A stretch of 35,877 bases of DNA from Merdicola sp905200315 (GTDB lineage: Bacteria; Bacillota; Clostridia; TANB77; CAG-508): NCBI GenBank assembly GCA_902461935.1, contig CABPZP010000016.1, positions 1 through 35,877 of the forward strand, in the 5' to 3' direction. Both the position numbers and the translations under genes were made by a program. The notes beneath the pieces were generated by a model that saw only the letters and a program-made list of their open reading frames with translations, had not been told where the DNA came from and made no database searches. Shown one piece after another: positions 32,592-35,877 of this stretch (positions within the stretch are counted from its first letter, which is position 1; each line of letters opens with the position of its first letter).

Positions 32592-32615
32592 AAGACGGAG
32601 ATTTTCCCCCGCCTT
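32592..32615 (-). terminator. Hairpin after cdsA (terminator or attenuator)
   Basis: On the minus strand AAGGCGGGGG and TCTCCGTCTT pair over 10 positions with three G-U pairs and an AAAA loop, beginning at the cdsA stop codon. The downstream TTAAAATTATA is only a weak T-tract. It may reduce but not stop read-through into rseP, which lies 113 bases away. Confidence 0.5.
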
Positions 32616-33423
32616 ATATTAACATTAATAAAATATATGCAAATGGTGCAATGAAAATTACACTATCAAATCTATCTAACATTCCTCCGTGTCCAGGAAG
32701 TAAATTGCTATAATCTTTTATTCCTGTATATCTTTTTACTGTTGACGCTGCAAAGTCTCCTATTTGCCCTAATATGCTCCATATAATTGCATATGATGTC
32801 ATTAATATATAACTTATGTTTGTATTAAATACTTTATTTAAAAATGCTGTATATATTAGAACAAATAATACTGCTCCAATTAATCCTCCTATGCAACCTT
32901 CTATTGTTTTCTTAGGACTTATTTCTGAAAATTTGTGTTTTCCTAAATATTTTCCTACCAAATAAGCTAAAATATCTGTTCCCCAAGCTGCCATAAATAT
33001 ATACCACACTAGTAAATTTCCATTGTTCAATCCTCTAATTAATGCTATAAAACTAAAAAATACTAATACATATGCCATTCCAAACAATGTAACAGATATA
33101 TCTATTATATTTGTTTTCATTTTGCTAAAAATACTTTCAGCAAATAATATTAAAATAATTGCTGGTATTAGCAAAGTAACTATTAATGGTAAATATTCCT
33201 TTGGTATTATATGTATTAAAGCTATTCCTATACAAGAAATGTATCCTAAAAATGTTACTGGCTTAGCTTTTTTTGTTACTATAAAACTATTATAAAACTC
33301 ATGTACTGCTATTAAAGCTATAATTGCAACTATTCCATCAAAAATATATGTGTTACTAAATATTAAAATAGCCGCTATTACAGGAAATCCTATAACTCCT
33401 GTTAAAACTCGTTTTATGTCCAT
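32614..33423 (-). CDS. cdsA: Phosphatidate cytidylyltransferase
   Basis: 269 residues with about eight hydrophobic segments. The C-terminal signature STVKRYTGIKDYSNLLPGHG followed by GMLDRFDS is the CdsA motif. It makes CDP-diacylglycerol from phosphatidate and CTP at the membrane, the branch point of phospholipid synthesis. The start directly follows the uppS stop with GGGGGAAAATAA upstream, indicating translational coupling. The usual neighbour dxr is not found downstream. Confidence 0.95.
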   Translation of the reverse strand: MDIKRVLTGVIGFPVIAAILIFSNTYIFDGIVAIIALIAVHEFYNSFIVTKKAKPVTFLGYISCIGIALIHIIPKEYLPLIVTLLIPAIILILFAESIFSKMKTNIIDISVTLFGMAYVLVFFSFIALIRGLNNGNLLVWYIFMAAWGTDILAYLVGKYLGKHKFSEISPKKTIEGCIGGLIGAVLFVLIYTAFLNKVFNTNISYILMTSYAIIWSILGQIGDFAASTVKRYTGIKDYSNLLPGHGGMLDRFDSVIFIAPFAYILLMLI

Positions 33424-34131
33424 TTATTTTCCCCCAAATTTTCTATTTCTCTTTTGATATACTTCTATTGCTTCATTTATATCTTCTTCTGAAAAGTCTG
33501 GCCAATTTTTATCTATAAATAAAAATTCTGTATATGCAAGTTGCCAAAGTAAAAAGTTACTTAAACGTAGCTCTCCACTTGTTCTTATAAGTAAATCTGG
33601 GTCTGGCTCTCCAGCAGTATATAAGTTATTTGAAATAGTATCTTCTGTAATCTCTTCTACATTTATATTTCCGTTTTTTACCTCATATGCAATGTTTTTT
33701 ACAGCTGATAGGATTTCATTTCTTCCTCCATAATTAAGTGCAATATTAAATGTAACTCCCGTATTATTTTTTGTTCTTTCCATACATTTTTTTATAGATT
33801 TTTGCATTCCTTCTGAAAGTCTTGTTATATCGCCTAAAACTTTTACTTTTATATTTTCTGTATCTGCTCTTTTGGAATAATTGTCTAAATATCTTTGAAG
33901 AAGTATCATTAATGCCCCTACTTCATCTTCTGATCGTTTCCAGTTTTCTGTAGAAAATGCATAAACTGTAATATATTTCAAACCTATTTTATTTGCATAT
34001 CGCACAATTTTTTCTAATGTTTTTGCACCTTCTTTGTGCCCTTGTTTTGGTTCTAGTCCTCTTTCTCTAGCCCATCTTCTATTTCCATCCATTATAATTG
34101 CAATATGCTTAGGCATATTTTCTGTATTCAT
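33424..34131 (-). CDS. uppS: Isoprenyl transferase (undecaprenyl diphosphate synthase)
   Basis: 235 residues. HIAIIMDGNRRWARERGL with D15 as the catalytic aspartate, YAFSTENWKRSEDEV, and DLLIRTSGELRLSNFLLWQL with YTEFLF are the cis-prenyltransferase signatures. It makes the lipid carrier for peptidoglycan and wall polymers. AAAGGAGTATAGCA precedes the ATG. It lies between frr and cdsA in the conserved Firmicutes order. Confidence 0.97.
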   Translation of the reverse strand: MNTENMPKHIAIIMDGNRRWARERGLEPKQGHKEGAKTLEKIVRYANKIGLKYITVYAFSTENWKRSEDEVGALMILLQRYLDNYSKRADTENIKVKVLGDITRLSEGMQKSIKKCMERTKNNTGVTFNIALNYGGRNEILSAVKNIAYEVKNGNINVEEITEDTISNNLYTAGEPDPDLLIRTSGELRLSNFLLWQLAYTEFLFIDKNWPDFSEEDINEAIEVYQKRNRKFGGK

Positions 34132-34148
34132 TGCTATACTCCTTTATA

Positions 34149-34697
34149 TTAAACTGACATAACTTCTTTTTCTTTCTTTTCTAAAATTGCATCTATATCT
34201 GCAATTTTTGCATCTGTTAATTTTTGAATTTCACTTTCTGCAACTTTTAAATCATCTTCTGTTATTTCAGAATTTTTTTGTTTTGTTTTAAATTCATCTA
34301 TTCCATCTCTTCTTACAGAACGAACTGCTACTTTTGCTTCCTCTGCCATTTTTTTAATATCTTTTACTAATTCTTTTCTTCTTTCTTCTGTAAGTTCAGG
34401 AAAAGCTAAACGAATAACTTTCCCATCATTATTAGGGTTAATTCCTATATCTGATGTTAATATAGCTTTTTCTATATCTTTTAACACACTTGCATCCCAA
34501 GGTTGAATAACTATTAATCTTGCTTCTGGTACAGATACACCTGCAACTTGACTAATTGGTGTTGGAACACCATAGTAATCTATTTTTACTTTATTTAATA
34601 CTGCAGGATTAGCTCTACCAGCTCTTATTTCTGATAAATTTCTTTCATATGCTCCTACTGCTTTTTCCATTCTATCTTCAATATTTGAATAATTCAT
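34149..34697 (-). CDS. frr: Ribosome recycling factor
   Basis: About 182 residues. The three-helix bundle has AYERNLSEIRAGRANPAVL at the N terminus and LTEERRKELVKDIKKMAEEA in the middle. It splits post-termination ribosomes with EF-G. The ATG at 34697 has GGAGAG eight bases upstream; an earlier ATG at 34712 gives five extra residues and has no clear ribosome binding site. It is cotranscribed with pyrH and uppS. Confidence 0.96.
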   Translation of the reverse strand: MNYSNIEDRMEKAVGAYERNLSEIRAGRANPAVLNKVKIDYYGVPTPISQVAGVSVPEARLIVIQPWDASVLKDIEKAILTSDIGINPNNDGKVIRLAFPELTEERRKELVKDIKKMAEEAKVAVRSVRRDGIDEFKTKQKNSEITEDDLKVAESEIQKLTDAKIADIDAILEKKEKEVMSV

Positions 34698-34738
34698 AAT
34701 TTTTCTCTCCATTTCTTTTCTTTAATTGCCTTTTTTAT

Positions 34739-35446
34739 TTAAGATACTATTGTACCTATTTTTTCGCCTTTTACAGCTCTAACAATGTTTTCTGGATCTG
34801 CTATACCAAAAACTAACAATGGTAGATTGTTGTCCCTACACATTGCAGTAGCTGTTGAATCCATAACTTTTAAATCTTTTTCTAATACATCCATATATTT
34901 TATTGCTTCGTACTTTATTGCATTTGCGTCTAATTTTGGATCAGCTGAATATACTGCATCTATAGCTTTTCCTAAAAGTATAATATCTGCATTAATTTCT
35001 GTTGCTCTTAATACTGCAGCAGTATCTGTTGTAAAATATGGATGACCTGTACCACATGCAAATATTACCACTCTTCCTCTTTCTAAGTGTTTTAATGCTT
35101 TTCTTTGAATAAAGGGTTCAGCTATTTCTCTCATTTCTATTGCAGTTTGTACTCTTGAATTTACCCCTCTTGCTTCTAATGCATCTTGAAGAGCTAATCC
35201 ATTCATAGCTGTTGCAAGCATTCCCATATAATCTGCTGTTGTTCTTTCCATTTGATGCCCTTGACGTCCACGCCAGAAATTTCCTCCACCAACTACTATA
35301 GCAACTTGAACTCCCATGTTTACAACTTTTTTTATTTCATCGCAAATTTTTCCAACAGTTTCAACATCAACTCCTGTTTTTTTGTTTCCTGCTAAAGCTT
35401 CTCCGCTTAATTTAAGCAGTATTCTTTTATACTTTGCTTCGCTCAA
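34739..35446 (-). CDS. pyrH: Uridylate kinase
   Basis: 235 residues of the amino-acid kinase fold: YKRILLKLSGEALAG, VAIVVGGGNFWRGRQG, and FACGTGHPYFTTDTAAVLRA, the UMP kinase signatures. It phosphorylates UMP to UDP. The start codon is TTG at 35446 with AGGAG ten bases upstream; no ATG is in frame nearby. It heads pyrH-frr-uppS-cdsA-rseP. The usual rpsB-tsf pair is not upstream here; ssb is. Confidence 0.96.
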   Translation of the reverse strand: MSEAKYKRILLKLSGEALAGNKKTGVDVETVGKICDEIKKVVNMGVQVAIVVGGGNFWRGRQGHQMERTTADYMGMLATAMNGLALQDALEARGVNSRVQTAIEMREIAEPFIQRKALKHLERGRVVIFACGTGHPYFTTDTAAVLRATEINADIILLGKAIDAVYSADPKLDANAIKYEAIKYMDVLEKDLKVMDSTATAMCRDNNLPLLVFGIADPENIVRAVKGEKIGTIVS

Positions 35447-35546
35447 AACACACTCACTCCTATTCTTATTTTTACTTTTTGTATTCTATCATACTTTGTT
35501 TGTAATTGTATATATTTTTTCATAAAATTTTTAATATTATATAAAT

Positions 35547-35579
35547 AAAAAAATCTACCAATTAAAGGTAGATTTTTTT
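35547..35579 (-). terminator. Intrinsic terminator after ssb
   Basis: AAAAAAATCTACC and GGTAGATTTTTTT form a 13-bp stem with a 7-base loop, with T-runs on both strands. It lies just after the ssb stop and separates it from the pyrH unit. Confidence 0.9.
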
Positions 35580-35582
35580 ATT

Positions 35583-35876
35583 TTATCCTATTTCTTCATT
35601 GCTTTCTTCTTTTTCATCCATTAATTCTAAACTTGCTACTGAAACTTCATAAGCTACTTTCATTTCACTTGTTCCATCTTCATGTTTTTTCTCGTATTGT
35701 CTAGATTGAACTCTTCCTACTATTTTTACTTTGGTTCCAACTTCTATATTTTTACAAAATCTTGCATTACGTCCCCATGCTATTGCTGGTATGTAATCTG
35801 ATTTGTTATATGCTCTATTTACTGCTAATAATATATCTGAAATTTCTCTTCCAAATGGTGTTTGTCTATATATTGG
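35583..35876 (-). CDS. ssb: Single-stranded DNA-binding protein, C-terminal part (gene continues beyond the window)
   Basis: A 97-codon frame without a start enters from the right edge and ends at TAA 35585-35583. The visible part has RQTPFGREISDILLAVNRAY, SDYIPAIAWGRNARFCKNIE, then VGTKVKIVGRVQSRQYEKK and AYEVSVASLELM, the OB-fold of SSB proteins. The tail EKEESNEEIG is acidic but lacks the DDDIPF-like interaction tip of canonical SSB, so it may be a secondary SSB or PriB-like paralogue. The N terminus is outside the window. Confidence 0.85.
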   Translation of the reverse strand, partial: PIYRQTPFGREISDILLAVNRAYNKSDYIPAIAWGRNARFCKNIEVGTKVKIVGRVQSRQYEKKHEDGTSEMKVAYEVSVASLELMDEKEESNEEIG

Positions 35877-35877
35877 T

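Overview
The window is a strongly AT-rich stretch of chromosome from a spore-forming Firmicute. It is most likely an uncultured, gut-type member of the Clostridia. Evidence for this: a sporulation sigma factor (sigH) and a spore cortex hydrolase (sleB); strong AGGAGG-type ribosome binding sites; consensus sigma-A promoters; a T-box leader; an Asp23/AmaP/DUF2273 envelope set; and many short proteins starting ITLIAL or ITMVTL. Species cannot be read from the sequence. The window seems to begin inside a damaged tRNA-Thr gene, as often happens at a metagenomic contig end, and it ends inside ssb. Almost every gene is housekeeping and on the minus strand; only rqcH and ppaC are on plus.

Layout, left to right. 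1-4.8 kb: tRNA-Thr fragment, sigH and rqcH from back-to-back promoters, a 480-bp intergenic stretch with GC-rich palindromes and a 140-bp inverted-repeat element, ppaC, and sleB converging on ppaC. 4.8-10.5 kb: one probable long operon read leftward (asp23, amaP, DUF2273, nusB, xseA, a 51-residue membrane protein, xseB, a DUF212 protein, fhs). 10.5-15.0 kb: priA-def-fmt-DUF5662. 15.0-15.5 kb: a single-gene unit of unknown function with its own promoter and terminator. 15.7-20.6 kb: prepilin-like gene, murB, yvcK, glycogen debranching enzyme. 20.7-25.9 kb: an accessory surface region with a membrane-anchored metallopeptidase, queA, a large glycine-rich surface protein and a second prepilin-like protein. 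26-29.8 kb: an isoleucine T-box followed by a DUF1653 gene and ileS. 29.8-31.8 kb: a two-component system. 31.8-35.9 kb: pyrH-frr-uppS-cdsA-rseP, then ssb.

The most interesting part is the surface region. The glycine-rich protein gene has a well-placed ribosome binding site and ATG, followed by a perfect (AG)14 tract within its first codons. With 14 units the ATG frame ends at a stop right after the tract. With 12, 15 or 18 units it would read into a transmembrane anchor and the long surface protein. This is the layout of a slipped-strand phase-variation switch, here in the OFF state. A second, single-base frameshift lies further downstream, so gene decay or assembly error must also be considered.

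A second theme is a family of seven GC-rich palindromes ending in CCCCTACA, all in the same orientation. One lies in frame inside a prepilin-like coding sequence, and another abuts what looks like the 3-prime remnant of a lost gene. Further oddities are an RseP-type protease without a PDZ domain, a membrane-anchored YvcK with an altered glycine-rich motif, and absence of dxr from its usual place.
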